Assembly: GCF_000959725.1 (NCBI RefSeq)
Contig: NZ_CP009323.1
Location: 1,426,001-1,490,000, forward strand
Length of the DNA: 64,000 nucleotides
Direction of reading: 5' to 3'
DNA from: Burkholderia gladioli
Lineage (GTDB): Bacteria; Pseudomonadota; Gammaproteobacteria; Burkholderiales; Burkholderiaceae
Made by a program: the position numbers and the translations under genes. Positions within the stretch are counted from its first letter, which is position 1. Every line of letters begins with the position of its first letter. The notes under the pieces are model-generated. The model had not been told where the DNA came from and did no database searches. It worked only from the letters and a program-made list of their open reading frames with translations. Positions 38,825 through 47,526 of this stretch are shown here, piece by piece.

Positions 38825-39877
38825 TTAGAGCGGCGTCGGCGCGGTCACGCGCTGGCGATTCTTCGGCAGCGGCGCCGGCATCGACGGGCCGGCCGGGCGC
38901 GAGCTGCCTTGCGGCGCGGCGGCCAAGTCCGACTGCGACGGCGGCTGCAGGCCGCTGCCGGCCCACTGCTCGCCGAGCGCCGTTTCCGGCGAATGGCTGA
39001 AGTGCTCGACCAGGTGATCGATGAAGGTGCGGACCTTGGCCGGCAGGTGGCGACGGCTCGGGTACGCAACGTTGATCTCGACTTGCGGCAGGCGGTAGTC
39101 GGGCAGCAGGCGCACCAGCTTGCCGCGCGCCGTGTCGCCGCCGATCAGGTAGCTCGGCAGCATCGCGATGCCCATGCCGAGCAGCGCGAACTGGCGCAGC
39201 ATCTCGGTATTGTTGGCGACGATCACATTGGTCGGCCGCACCCGCACTTCGCCGTCCGGCCCCGTGAACACACGCTCGTCGCCCCAGTATTCGGAGGGCA
39301 GGCTCAGCGAGGGGTGCTCCATCAAATGCTCGGGATGGGTCGGCACGCCATGCTGCTCCAGGTAGGCGGGCGTCGCGCAGACCGTCATGCAGCCGGTGGT
39401 CAGGCGGCGCGTGACGATGCTGGCGCTGCGCATCTGCCGCGCGATCACCACACCGACGTCGAAGCCTTCCTCGACCAGGTCGACCTGGCGGTCAACGAGG
39501 GTCAGGTCGGGAATCACCTTGGGATAGCGCTGGGTGTAGGTCTGCAGCACCGGCGCGAGGTTGTGCAGGCCGAACACGACCGGCGCGACGATGCGCAACG
39601 TGCCGACCGGCTCATGATTGCGCGCCACCACCATCTGCTCGACGTCCTCGAGCTCGTCGAGGATCTGGCGGGCACGTTCCAGATAGACCTGACCGGATTC
39701 GGTCAGGGAAAGGCTGCGCGTGGTCCGGTTCAGCAGGCGCGTGCCGAGCCGACCTTCGAGGTCCGCGACATGGCGCGTGGCCACGGCGTTCGAGATATCC
39801 ATCGCACTGGCCGCTCGCGCGAAGCTGCCCAGATCCGCCACCTTGACGAACACTCGCATCGACTGCAAATGATCCAT
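38825..39877 (-). CDS. LysR-family transcriptional regulator
   Basis: A 350-residue regulator. The N-terminal winged helix-turn-helix (about 1-60: FVKVADLGSFARAASAMDISNAVATRHVADLEGRL) and the LysR substrate domain (about 90-295) are complete; the last 55 residues form a Pro/Ser/Ala-rich tail ending QRVTAPTPL that ordinary LysR proteins lack. The ATG at 39877 has AGGAG six bases upstream; a GTG two codons earlier is less likely. It is divergent from the D-2-hydroxyacid dehydrogenase 398 bases away, which might be a target. Effector unknown. Confidence 0.88.
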   Translation of the reverse strand: MDHLQSMRVFVKVADLGSFARAASAMDISNAVATRHVADLEGRLGTRLLNRTTRSLSLTESGQVYLERARQILDELEDVEQMVVARNHEPVGTLRIVAPVVFGLHNLAPVLQTYTQRYPKVIPDLTLVDRQVDLVEEGFDVGVVIARQMRSASIVTRRLTTGCMTVCATPAYLEQHGVPTHPEHLMEHPSLSLPSEYWGDERVFTGPDGEVRVRPTNVIVANNTEMLRQFALLGMGIAMLPSYLIGGDTARGKLVRLLPDYRLPQVEINVAYPSRRHLPAKVRTFIDHLVEHFSHSPETALGEQWAGSGLQPPSQSDLAAAPQGSSRPAGPSMPAPLPKNRQRVTAPTPL

Positions 39878-39883
39878 AACCAC

Positions 39884-40275
39884 TCCTGCCGCTGTGCATT
39901 ACAGCTTCAAAATTGTGTAGCAAATGCGTAATTCTCCTACGACAGCGGATTTGGTGCAGAGTTGCCGTCAGAGTGTGGGAAATACACAAAAAATGTTCGC
40001 CCCAGCCCGGGCTTGAGCCAGGATTCATCTAATTATTCTGATCACAGAAACAATAGGCTCCGAATACGCCCATTCTCTACGCCAGCTCAACGGTGGCCGG
40101 CATTGCGTACGATCAGCGATCGACAAGATGGCGCCGCGGCGCCCGTAACAAGCTGTTAAAAAGCGATACACCCGCGCCGCCGCCGTCATAAGATCATGGC
40201 GGCCCCGCCGTGCGGGCCGCCGGCGCGCCTTGCCGCCCGGTGCTTTCCGTTTTTCGTGCCGCTTCCGAACCCTTC
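39884..40275. other. Divergent control region between LysR gene and hydroxyacid dehydrogenase
   Basis: This stretch of about 390 bases is visibly less GC-rich than its neighbours near 39890-40080. I find no gene in it. It has T-N11-A type sequences that LysR proteins can bind (for example within 39905-39935), but no site stands out enough to be called. Confidence 0.4.
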
Positions 40276-41295
40276 ATGAAAATAGCCATCCTCGACGACT
40301 ATCAGGACGCCGTCCGCAAGCTCACCTGTTTCGAGTTGCTCGCCGACCACGAGGTTAAGGTCTTCAACAATACCGTGCGCGGGCTCGGCCAGCTCGCGAG
40401 CCGCCTCGCCGAAGTCGAGGCCCTGGTCCTGATTCGCGAACGCACGCATATCACCTCGCAACTGCTGGCAAAACTTCCGCATCTGCGCATGATCAGCCAG
40501 ACCGGCAAGGCCTCCAGCCATATCGACATGGCCGCCTGTACCGAGCGCGGCATCGCCGTGCTGGAGGGCACCGGCTCGCCGGTGGCGCCGGCCGAGCTGA
40601 CCTGGGCGCTGATCATGGCCGCCCAGCGCCGCATCCCGCAGTATGTCGCCAACCTCAAGCAGGGCGCCTGGCAACAATCGGGCCTGAAGACCTCGGCGAT
40701 GCCGCCCAACTTCGGCCTCGGCCAGGTGCTGCGCGGCCAGACGCTCGGCATCTGGGGCTACGGCAAGATCGGCCAGATGGTGGCCGGCTACGGCAAGGCC
40801 TTCGGCATGAAGGTGCTGGTGTGGGGCCGCGAGCATTCGATCGAGCGCGCGCGCGCCGACGGCCACGACACGGCGGCCAGTCGCGAAGCCTTCTTCGAGG
40901 AAGCCGATATCCTCACCCTGCATCTGCGCCTGAACGACGAGACACGCGGCATCGTCAAGCAGGACGACCTGATGCGCATGAAGCCGACCTCGCTGCTGGT
41001 GAACACCAGCCGCGCCGAACTGCTAGAGGACAGCGCGCTGGTCAATGCGCTCGCCTACAACCGGCCGGGCATGGTCGCCATCGACGTGTTCGAAAGCGAG
41101 CCGATCCTGCAGGGCTACAGCCTGCTGCGCATGGAAAACGTGATCTGCACGCCGCATATCGGCTATGTGGAGCGCGAGAGCTACGAGCTGTATTTCGGCG
41201 CCGCGTTCCGCAATATCCTCGCCTTCGATTCGGGCGACATGTCGAGCGTGGCGAACCCCGACGCGCTGGTCGGCGGGCGCAGCCGGCGCGCCTGA
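40276..41295 (+). CDS. D-2-hydroxyacid dehydrogenase family protein
   Basis: A 339-residue NAD(P)-dependent oxidoreductase from the ATG at 40276 (MKIAILDDYQDAVRKL). The catalytic domain halves flank a Rossmann fold with G158-I-W-G-Y-G-K-I-G166. Active-site residues follow the family order: Arg in VNTSRAELL (about 245), Glu in DVFESEP (about 275), and His294 in CTPHIGY. Members act on glyoxylate, hydroxypyruvate, phosphoglycerate or similar 2-oxo acids. The DDY start and the YELYFGAAF C-terminal pattern resemble the phosphoglycerate-dehydrogenase-like subgroup without a regulatory domain. Substrate unknown. Confidence 0.88.
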   Translation: MKIAILDDYQDAVRKLTCFELLADHEVKVFNNTVRGLGQLASRLAEVEALVLIRERTHITSQLLAKLPHLRMISQTGKASSHIDMAACTERGIAVLEGTGSPVAPAELTWALIMAAQRRIPQYVANLKQGAWQQSGLKTSAMPPNFGLGQVLRGQTLGIWGYGKIGQMVAGYGKAFGMKVLVWGREHSIERARADGHDTAASREAFFEEADILTLHLRLNDETRGIVKQDDLMRMKPTSLLVNTSRAELLEDSALVNALAYNRPGMVAIDVFESEPILQGYSLLRMENVICTPHIGYVERESYELYFGAAFRNILAFDSGDMSSVANPDALVGGRSRRA

Positions 41296-41367
41296 GCGGC
41301 GCCGGGCAAAGGCATGGCGGCGCCTTGCGCGCCGCCGCCCGTCTCTATCTTTCTGTCTACCGAAGCC

Positions 41368-42246
41368 TCAGAACGCGACGCTTTCGCGCCGCGCCCGCGC
41401 AGCTTCCGTTCCCATCGCGGCCACGAATTCCTCGCCGTCGCGGCGGCCGAGATCGTAGGCGTGCTGCATCTGGCCGGGGCTCGTGTAGTCCCAGCTCGAG
41501 ATCGGCACCTTGGCCGAGGGCTGCACGTAGAGACGCGTCTGCTCGCCGTGCGCGACCGTGAAGCGCTGCGGACGCGGATAGCGCCGCGTCACCATCACCA
41601 GCACCCTGCCCGGCGTGGCGTCGAGCGCGCCGACCGGCACGTTGTCGACCATCCCGCCATCCAGCACCGGCCGCCCCGCGCGACGCAGCACAGGCGTGAA
41701 CGGCGGCGTGCACGAGGACTGCAGGATCAGGTCGGCCAGCTCGTCGACATGGGCGCAATCCTGGGCGCGCACGAACTCCGGGCGAAAGCCGAGCGACTGG
41801 CCGAGCGTGGGATGCAGCGTCTTGCGGATGTATTTCTCGATGTTGTAGGCGATCAGGCCCGCCGCCACCGCGCTGCGCGCGCCGAGCCAGCGCGGCACGT
41901 GCGACACGCCGATGCGGATTTCCGGCGCGCCGGCCAGCTGGGTGAAGCGCTCGCCGTAGATATCGACCAGCGCCTGCCGGTAGATCCGGTAATGCGGGAA
42001 CACCGGCTTGCCGCGCAGCAGGTTGCCCCAGTAGGCGTTCCTGGTGTTGCCGCGCAGGGCGTCCAGGTAATAGCGCATCACCCATTGCGAATCGCTCGTA
42101 TAGAGCATGCAGGCCGTGGCCGCGCCGGCCGAGATGCCGGCGATCACGCGCGGACGGATGCCGAGCGCCGGTTGCGCGACGTCCCAGAAACCCGCCTGCC
42201 ACCAGCAGCGGTTGCCGCCGCCGGCGAATACGACCTGGTCGAACAT
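41368..42246 (-). CDS. Patatin-like phospholipase family protein
   Basis: A 292-residue predicted lipid hydrolase. The oxyanion-hole GGGNR is at residues 9-13, the nucleophile elbow G37-I-S39-A-G41, and the catalytic Asp-Gly dyad D196-G197 in RPVLDGGMVDN. No signal peptide. Proteins of this type act as lysophospholipases or cytotoxic PLA enzymes; this short single-domain form is probably a cytoplasmic or membrane-associated lipase. It lies 54 bases downstream of the thioesterase gene on the same strand and may be co-transcribed. Confidence 0.88.
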   Translation of the reverse strand: MFDQVVFAGGGNRCWWQAGFWDVAQPALGIRPRVIAGISAGAATACMLYTSDSQWVMRYYLDALRGNTRNAYWGNLLRGKPVFPHYRIYRQALVDIYGERFTQLAGAPEIRIGVSHVPRWLGARSAVAAGLIAYNIEKYIRKTLHPTLGQSLGFRPEFVRAQDCAHVDELADLILQSSCTPPFTPVLRRAGRPVLDGGMVDNVPVGALDATPGRVLVMVTRRYPRPQRFTVAHGEQTRLYVQPSAKVPISSWDYTSPGQMQHAYDLGRRDGEEFVAAMGTEAARARRESVAF

Positions 42247-42300
42247 GGACTGACTCTCTTTCTCTCTTTGTTTGTCTGGCTGGATTGCCGTTGCCGCGGC

Positions 42301-42705
42301 TCAGTTGACGAGCGCGTAGGTGGAGGTGGCATGCACCGCCATCCGCCCTTCGTCGTCGAGCACCTCGATCTCGCCGAACACGAGGTTGCGGCCCATGCGC
42401 AGCACGCGCGCCGTGACCAGCAGGTCGCCGCAGCGGACCGCGCGCATGAAGCTGGTGTTCAGCGCGACGGTGGTCATCGGCCGGAATTCGCCGAGCTTCA
42501 CCGAGATCGCGGCGAGCATCGCCGTGTCGGCCGCGGCCATGAACACCTGGCCGCAGATCACACCTCCCGAATGCCGCAGCTCGCCCGAGAACGGCAGGCG
42601 CAGCGTCACCGCCTCGTCCGATACGGCCACCGGCACCAGCCCTAGCGAGCGCACCCAAGGCGCGAGCAGTCGATCGAGCAGCTCGCGAACCGCGTTCTCG
42701 TCCAT
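42301..42705 (-). CDS. PaaI-type hotdog-fold thioesterase
   Basis: A 134-residue acyl-CoA thioesterase with the hotdog pattern: LPFSGELRHSGGVICGQVFMAAADTAMLAAI, where the conserved H-x-G-x-x-x-G and downstream acidic residue are typical, and TTVALNTSFMRAVRCGDLLVTARVLR. The start MDENAVRELLDRLL gives normal length; the longer frame upstream is not conserved. It hydrolyses acyl- or aryl-CoA thioesters. Substrate not known. Confidence 0.85.
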   Translation of the reverse strand: MDENAVRELLDRLLAPWVRSLGLVPVAVSDEAVTLRLPFSGELRHSGGVICGQVFMAAADTAMLAAISVKLGEFRPMTTVALNTSFMRAVRCGDLLVTARVLRMGRNLVFGEIEVLDDEGRMAVHATSTYALVN

Positions 42706-42853
42706 CGTGGAATCCTCGGCAGGGCCGCGCGAATGCCGCGCGGCGGATGTGGGCGTCATGATACCGGGAGCGTCGGGGGCTCGACGTTTCGTGCGCCGAG
42801 GAAGGCCTCGGGATGGGGTGGAGAACTTTTTGGAGAAAAAAGCGAGAAAGGAC

Positions 42854-42882
42854 TAGACACGAGGCGGAAGCTCGTGCATAAT
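42854..42882 (+). promoter_or_regulatory. tRNA-Lys promoter
   Basis: TAGACA (42854-42859), a 17-base spacer and CATAAT (42877-42882): five of six consensus matches in each hexamer, with the start expected about seven bases before the mature tRNA. Confidence 0.65.
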
Positions 42883-42895
42883 CTTTTTTCTGTTG

Positions 42896-42971
42896 GGGGC
42901 GTTAGCTCAGTTGGTAGAGCAGCGGACTCTTAATCCGTAGGTCGAGTGTTCGAGTCACTCACGCCCCACCA
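42896..42971 (+). tRNA. tRNA-Lys (anticodon CTT)
   Basis: A 76-base cloverleaf with encoded CCA: acceptor GGGGCGT/ACGCCCC, D-arm GCTC/GAGC, anticodon stem GCGGA/TCCGT with loop CTCTTAA (anticodon CTT), variable loop AGGTC, T-arm GAGTG/CACTC. All stems pair, allowing one G-T at the top of the anticodon stem. It marks the left edge of the accessory island that carries prrC, whose known homologue cleaves tRNA-Lys. Confidence 0.95.
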
Positions 42972-42980
42972 AGCATTTTG

Positions 42981-43013
42981 AAGCCCGGTTAGCGAAAGCT
43001 AGCCGGGCTTTTT
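42981..43013 (+). terminator. tRNA-Lys terminator
   Basis: AAGCCCGGTTAGC, loop GAAA, GCTAGCCGGGCTT then TTT: a 13-bp stem with one G-T pair, starting ten bases after the tRNA CCA end. Confidence 0.9.
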
Positions 43014-43506
43014 GCTTTCTTCCCGCCGCCTTCCGGAGTATTTCCGGTCAACTGTCATCACCCTCGCGTCGGCACACACCCGTCGACCCCGGCACCATCC
43101 GCCGCGCGCAACATTTCCGCCTGCCCGCTCCGCCCAACGCGCCCACCTCGTCGCAGAACGCCAGCACCAGCATTCATACGCACAAGGCCTGGGTCAGCCC
43201 TTACGCCGACACGCCCTGGGAAGGCAACATACCCAGCCATGCGCACGATAGCCAGTCCGTTCGTTTCTCGGCATCAGGCAGGATCGAATCCGTGATGATC
43301 CCGTGACGCCACGACGCGATATGGCGTCATTATTTAATGCTTTCTTGCTCAACGACGCCTGCTCGGCTTCTACGTTTGATGGCGGGGGGACGTAGAATTC
43401 TGCACTCGGTGCGCCATGACCGTACAGCCACGCACACTCACCCGATTGAGCTCACTTCCGGCTGCAACGAGATGACCGCGAAACCCGTATCGGAACAGGA
43501 ACAACA
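43014..43506. other. Left border of the island, with a possible gene remnant
   Basis: This 493-base stretch has no intact gene. Plus-strand bases 43136-43306 read in one frame as a plausible protein end (HTHKAWVSPYADTPWEGN, then PSHAHDSQSVRFSASGR, stop), with balanced amino acids unlike the Arg/Ala-rich shadows, but no start codon. After about 43310 composition becomes clearly less GC-rich and leads into hsdM. A tail of a deleted gene at an insertion border is the simplest reading; I do not recognise the family. Confidence 0.35.
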
Positions 43507-45063
43507 ATGACCAGTACCCAACAACGCGCAGCACTGCAACGCCAAATCTGGCAAATCGCCAACGATGTTCGAGGCGCAGTCGATGGCTGGGATTTCAAAC
43601 AGTATGTCTTGGGCACCCTGTTCTATCGCTTTATCAGTGAGAACTTTGCCAGCTATATCGAAGGTGGCGATGACAGTGTTCACTATGCCGAGCTGCCCGA
43701 TAGTGTCATCACCCCGGACATCAAAGATGATGCCATCAAAACCAAGGGCTATTTCATCTACCCCAGCCAGCTGTTTGCCACAGTAGCTGCCAGCGCCAAT
43801 ACCAACGAGAGCCTGAATACCGACCTAGCTGCAATCTTTGCCGCGATTGAAGCCTCCGCTAACGGCTATCCATCCGAGCACGACATCAAAGGCCTGTTTG
43901 CCGACTTCGACACCACCAGCAACCGCCTCGGCAATACGGTCAAAGACAAAAACGCTCGTCTGGCGGCAGTGCTCAAAGGCGTAGCCGGGCTAGATTTCGG
44001 TCATTTTGACAGCGCTCATATTGACCTGTTCGGCGATGCCTATGAGTTTCTTATTTCTAACTACGCCGCAAACGCCGGTAAATCCGGCGGCGAGTTCTTC
44101 ACACCGCAGCATGTGTCCAAGCTGATTGCACAGCTGGCCATGCACAAGCAAACCAGCGTTAACAAAATTTACGACCCAGCCTGCGGCTCCGGGTCGCTGC
44201 TGTTACAAGCCAAGAAGCACTTCGATGCGCACGTCATTGAAGAAGGTTTCTTTGGGCAAGAGATCAACCACACCACCTACAACCTGGCGCGGATGAACAT
44301 GTTCTTGCACAACATCAACTACGACAAGTTTAACGTCCAGCTGGGCAACACCCTGATCGACCCGCACTTTGGCGACGACAAACCCTTTGATGCCATCGTC
44401 TCCAACCCGCCGTATTCTGTGAAGTGGATCGGCTCTGACGACCCCACGCTGATCAACGATGAACGCTTTGCCCCGGCCGGCGTGCTCGCGCCCAAATCCA
44501 AGGCCGACTTTGCGTTTGTGTTGCATGCACTCAGCTACCTTTCCGGCAAGGGCCGCGCCGCCATTGTCTGCTTCCCTGGTATTTTTTATCGCGGCGGTGC
44601 CGAGCAGAAAATCCGCAAGTATCTGGTGGATAACAACTATGTCGAAACAGTGATCTCGCTCGCGCCCAACCTGTTTTTTGGCACCACCATCGCCGTCAAC
44701 ATTCTGGTGCTGTCCAAACACAAAACCGATACCACCACCCAGTTCATTGATGCGAGCGGCCTGTTCAAAAAAGAAACCAATAACAACGTGCTCACGGGTA
44801 AGCACATCGAACAGATCATGCAGGCGTTCGATAGCAAGAAGGATGTTGATCACTTCGCCAAATCAGTGAGCTTTGATGCGATCGCCGCCAACGATTACAA
44901 CCTGTCGGTCAGCAGTTACATCGAAGCCAAGGACAACCGCGAAGTCGTCGACATCGCCCAGCTCAATGCCGAGCTGAAAACAACCGTCGCCAGGATCGAC
45001 AAACTGCGGTCGGAGATTGATGCCATCGTCGCGGAGATTGAAGGCGAGGAGCTGGAGGCATGA
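43507..45063 (+). CDS. hsdM: Type I restriction-modification methyltransferase subunit HsdM (PrrA-like)
   Basis: A 518-residue N6-adenine methyltransferase subunit. An N-terminal helical HsdM_N domain (about 5-150, starting [29 protein letters not shown]) is followed by the catalytic domain with SAM motif D223-P-A-C-G-S-G229 and the amino-methylase motif N300-P-P-Y303. It methylates the host site and forms the M2S1 core needed for restriction. First gene of hsdM-hsdS-prrC-hsdR; stop overlaps hsdS start (ATGA). AGGA lies eight bases before the ATG. Composition is markedly less GC-rich than flanking core genes, a sign of transfer. Confidence 0.97.
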   Translation: MTSTQQRAALQRQIWQIANDVRGAVDGWDFKQYVLGTLFYRFISENFASYIEGGDDSVHYAELPDSVITPDIKDDAIKTKGYFIYPSQLFATVAASANTNESLNTDLAAIFAAIEASANGYPSEHDIKGLFADFDTTSNRLGNTVKDKNARLAAVLKGVAGLDFGHFDSAHIDLFGDAYEFLISNYAANAGKSGGEFFTPQHVSKLIAQLAMHKQTSVNKIYDPACGSGSLLLQAKKHFDAHVIEEGFFGQEINHTTYNLARMNMFLHNINYDKFNVQLGNTLIDPHFGDDKPFDAIVSNPPYSVKWIGSDDPTLINDERFAPAGVLAPKSKADFAFVLHALSYLSGKGRAAIVCFPGIFYRGGAEQKIRKYLVDNNYVETVISLAPNLFFGTTIAVNILVLSKHKTDTTTQFIDASGLFKKETNNNVLTGKHIEQIMQAFDSKKDVDHFAKSVSFDAIAANDYNLSVSSYIEAKDNREVVDIAQLNAELKTTVARIDKLRSEIDAIVAEIEGEELEA

Positions 45064-46307
45064 GCAGCATGAACTTTTTGGAAAAGCTGCTGGACGGCGC
45101 TGCGGTGGAATGGAAGGCGCTGGGGGAGGTGACGTTACCCACAAGCAATATTAAGTGGCGAGATGCAAACCGCACCTATCGTTATATCGACTTGACCTCT
45201 GTAAGCATTGAAACAAAAGCAATAACTGAAACACCAGAGATAGCATCAAATAATGCGCCAAGCAGAGCTCAGAAGCTTGTTGAAAAGGACGATGTGATTT
45301 TTGCAACAACTCGTCCAGCTCAACAGAGATATTGCTTGATCGATGAAAAGTACGACGGCGAAGTCGCCAGTACCGGCTACTGTGTTTTGCGCGCCAAGAA
45401 AACCGACGTCTTGCCAAAATGGATTTTGTATTGGATCGCCTCGACGGAATTCAAAATATACGTCGAGGAGAATCAAAGTGGCTCGGCGTACCCTGCAATT
45501 TCTGATGCAAAGGTAAGGGAATTCAAAATACCCATTCCCCGCCAGGAAAGCCGGGAAGAGTCATTAAAAATCCAAGCCGAAATTGTCCGCATTCTGGACG
45601 CATTTACCGAGCTGACTGCCGAGCTGACTGCCGAGCTGACTGTCCGTAAAAAACAATACAACCACTACCGCGATCAGTTGTTGAGTTTTGAAGAAGGGGC
45701 AGTGGAATGGAAGACGTTGGGGGATATTGGCGATGTGAAGATGTGTAAGCGCATTCTAAAAAATGAAACCCAATCAGAAGGCGATGTGCCTTTCTATAAG
45801 ATTGGTACATTTGGAAAACAAGCCGATGCGTTTATTTCCCGGGGGATTTATGAGTCTTATAAAAGCAGATATTCCTTCCCTAAAAAAGGTGACGTCCTAA
45901 TTTCTGCATCAGGAACCATTGGGCGTGCCGTGGTCTATGACGGTGAGCCCGCATATTTTCAGGATAGTAATATTGTTTGGTTGGATAACGATGAAAGCAT
46001 CGTCACCAACAGGTATCTATGGCACTACTACAAGATTGTAAAATGGTTTGTTTCAGAGGGTGGGACGATAGATAGACTATATAACGACAATATTAGAAAA
46101 ACTAGAATTCCTGTTCCATACCCAAATGATCCCGAGAGGTCGTTGGTGGAGCAGGCGCGCGTAGTGGCAATCCTGGACAAATTCGACGCCCTAACCAACT
46201 CTATCACCGAAGGCTTGCCCCGCGAAATTGAGCTTCGCCGAAAGCAATACGAGTATTACCGTGATCTGCTGTTCAGCTTTCCAAAACCGGAAGAGGTAGC
46301 AGCCTGA
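45060..46307 (+). CDS. hsdS: Type I restriction-modification specificity subunit HsdS (type IC-like)
   Basis: A 415-residue DNA-recognition subunit with two target-recognition domains (about 15-165 and 215-360), each followed by a conserved helix ([17 protein letters not shown] and [17 protein letters not shown]) and a repeat-like K/R-K-Q-Y-x-Y-Y-R-D-x-L-L-x-F motif. The central conserved region carries a 12-bp tandem repeat (45609-45644) encoding TAEL units, the hallmark of type IC HsdS proteins, in which repeat number sets the spacer length of the recognition site. The recognition domains are AT-richer than the conserved regions. Stop is two bases before prrC. The recognised DNA sequence cannot be predicted by eye. 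Confidence 0.95.
   Translation: MSSMNFLEKLLDGAAVEWKALGEVTLPTSNIKWRDANRTYRYIDLTSVSIETKAITETPEIASNNAPSRAQKLVEKDDVIFATTRPAQQRYCLIDEKYDGEVASTGYCVLRAKKTDVLPKWILYWIASTEFKIYVEENQSGSAYPAISDAKVREFKIPIPRQESREESLKIQAEIVRILDAFTELTAELTAELTVRKKQYNHYRDQLLSFEEGAVEWKTLGDIGDVKMCKRILKNETQSEGDVPFYKIGTFGKQADAFISRGIYESYKSRYSFPKKGDVLISASGTIGRAVVYDGEPAYFQDSNIVWLDNDESIVTNRYLWHYYKIVKWFVSEGGTIDRLYNDNIRKTRIPVPYPNDPERSLVEQARVVAILDKFDALTNSITEGLPREIELRRKQYEYYRDLLFSFPKPEEVAA
45609..45644 (+). repeat. 12-bp tandem repeat in hsdS (TAEL repeat)
   Basis: GAGCTGACTGCC occurs at 45609-45620 and 45621-45632, with a third near-copy at 45633-45644 ending GTC. It encodes [12 protein letters not shown] inside the central conserved helix of HsdS. 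In EcoR124-type systems, gain or loss of one unit changes the non-specific spacer of the target by one base. Confidence 0.9.
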
Positions 46308-46308
46308 C

Positions 46309-47526
46309 ATGAGCAAGACGCTAACGGAAATCGCCCAGCAGCTGAAAGACACCAACAAGAAGGTGCAGCTGCTCTACGCTTTTAATGGCACGGGCAAAAC
46401 GCGTCTGTCGCGGGAGTTCAAGCAGCTAATCGCTCCCAAAGCTGATGGCATTGAAGGCGACGCTGAGGCGGGGCAACCTGGGTTGTCGCGCAACAAAATC
46501 CTGTATTACAACGCCTTCACCGAAGACTTGTTCTATTGGGACAACGACTTGGCGGGTGACGCTGAGCCCAAGCTGAAAATTCAGCCCAATACCTTTACAG
46601 ATTGGGTGCTGAAGGATCAGGGCCAGGACCAGAACATCATCACGACCTTTCAGCGTTACACCAACGATAAGCTGACGCCACACTTTAATGCCGGGCGTAC
46701 AGAAAAAGGCGAAGGCGATAAACAGATCACCATCAAAGCCTTCTCGGAAGTTACCTTCACGATGGAGCGTGGCGATACAACGCATTCGGGAAGCCTGAAA
46801 ATCTCCAAGGGCGAAGAAAGCAATTTTATCTGGAGCATTTTTTACGCGCTGCTTGAACAAGTGATCGGCGTTCTCAATGTTGCAGAGCCTGGTGATCGAG
46901 AAACCGATCAATTCAACCAGCTGGAATATGTGTTCATTGATGATCCGGTTAGCTCTCTGGATGACAATCACCTGATTCAATTGGCCGTGGACTTGGCGCA
47001 ACTGGCCAAATCAAACGACTCTAGTGTCAAGTTTATTATCACGACGCACAACCCACTTTTCTTCAATGTGCTTTGCAACGAGTTTGGTAGCGATGAAAAA
47101 ACCGAGCGCTACAGCTGGAAATCAAAATGGTTCAGCAAGTCACGATTGGAGAAAAATGGTGATGGCAGTCTTCATCTATCAGAGCAGCCAAACGATTCTC
47201 CTTTTGCATATCACCTGCACCTGATATCGCAGCTTGACGAAGCCATAAAAAGTGGGCAGATCGAAAAATATCACTTCAACCTGCTCCGGAATGTTCTCGA
47301 AAAGACGGCAACATTTCTTGGGTATAAAAGGTGGGAACACCTTCTGCCGGAAACAGACGATGGCTTACCTAATCCGTATGCAAAGCGAATTGTGAACTTC
47401 TCAAGTCATTCGAAGCACGCTGCCGAAGAAGTGTCACCACTGAAGCCAGAAGAGAAGCAGGTTCTGGAAAAATTGGTCAAGCACGTTGTCGAGCGCCATC
47501 AATTTTGGCAGGAAAAAACCACATGA
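46309..47526 (+). CDS. prrC: PrrC-type anticodon nuclease (ACNase)
   Basis: A 405-residue protein between hsdS and hsdR, the position of prrC in the E. coli prr locus; E. coli PrrC is about 396 residues. The N-terminal ABC-type ATPase has Walker A AFNGTGKT (24-31), the signature ISKGEESN (165-172), Walker [12 protein letters not shown] (208-218) and the H-loop TTHNP (245-249). The nuclease domain keeps the catalytic trio as Arg327 and Glu331 ([15 protein letters not shown]) and His367 (NFSSHS), matching my recollection of Arg320, Glu324 and His356 in PrrC. PrrC cuts tRNA-Lys in its anticodon loop when a phage inhibitor disturbs the restriction complex that masks it. The region matching the tRNA-recognition motif is shortened (293-301). 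Overlaps hsdR by four bases. Confidence 0.93.
   Translation: MSKTLTEIAQQLKDTNKKVQLLYAFNGTGKTRLSREFKQLIAPKADGIEGDAEAGQPGLSRNKILYYNAFTEDLFYWDNDLAGDAEPKLKIQPNTFTDWVLKDQGQDQNIITTFQRYTNDKLTPHFNAGRTEKGEGDKQITIKAFSEVTFTMERGDTTHSGSLKISKGEESNFIWSIFYALLEQVIGVLNVAEPGDRETDQFNQLEYVFIDDPVSSLDDNHLIQLAVDLAQLAKSNDSSVKFIITTHNPLFFNVLCNEFGSDEKTERYSWKSKWFSKSRLEKNGDGSLHLSEQPNDSPFAYHLHLISQLDEAIKSGQIEKYHFNLLRNVLEKTATFLGYKRWEHLLPETDDGLPNPYAKRIVNFSSHSKHAAEEVSPLKPEEKQVLEKLVKHVVERHQFWQEKTT

Noticed and set aside
46309..47526. RloC as the identity of the hsdS-hsdR intervening gene
   Set aside because: RloC is much longer, with coiled coils and a zinc hook. This product is about the size of PrrC and lacks those parts.
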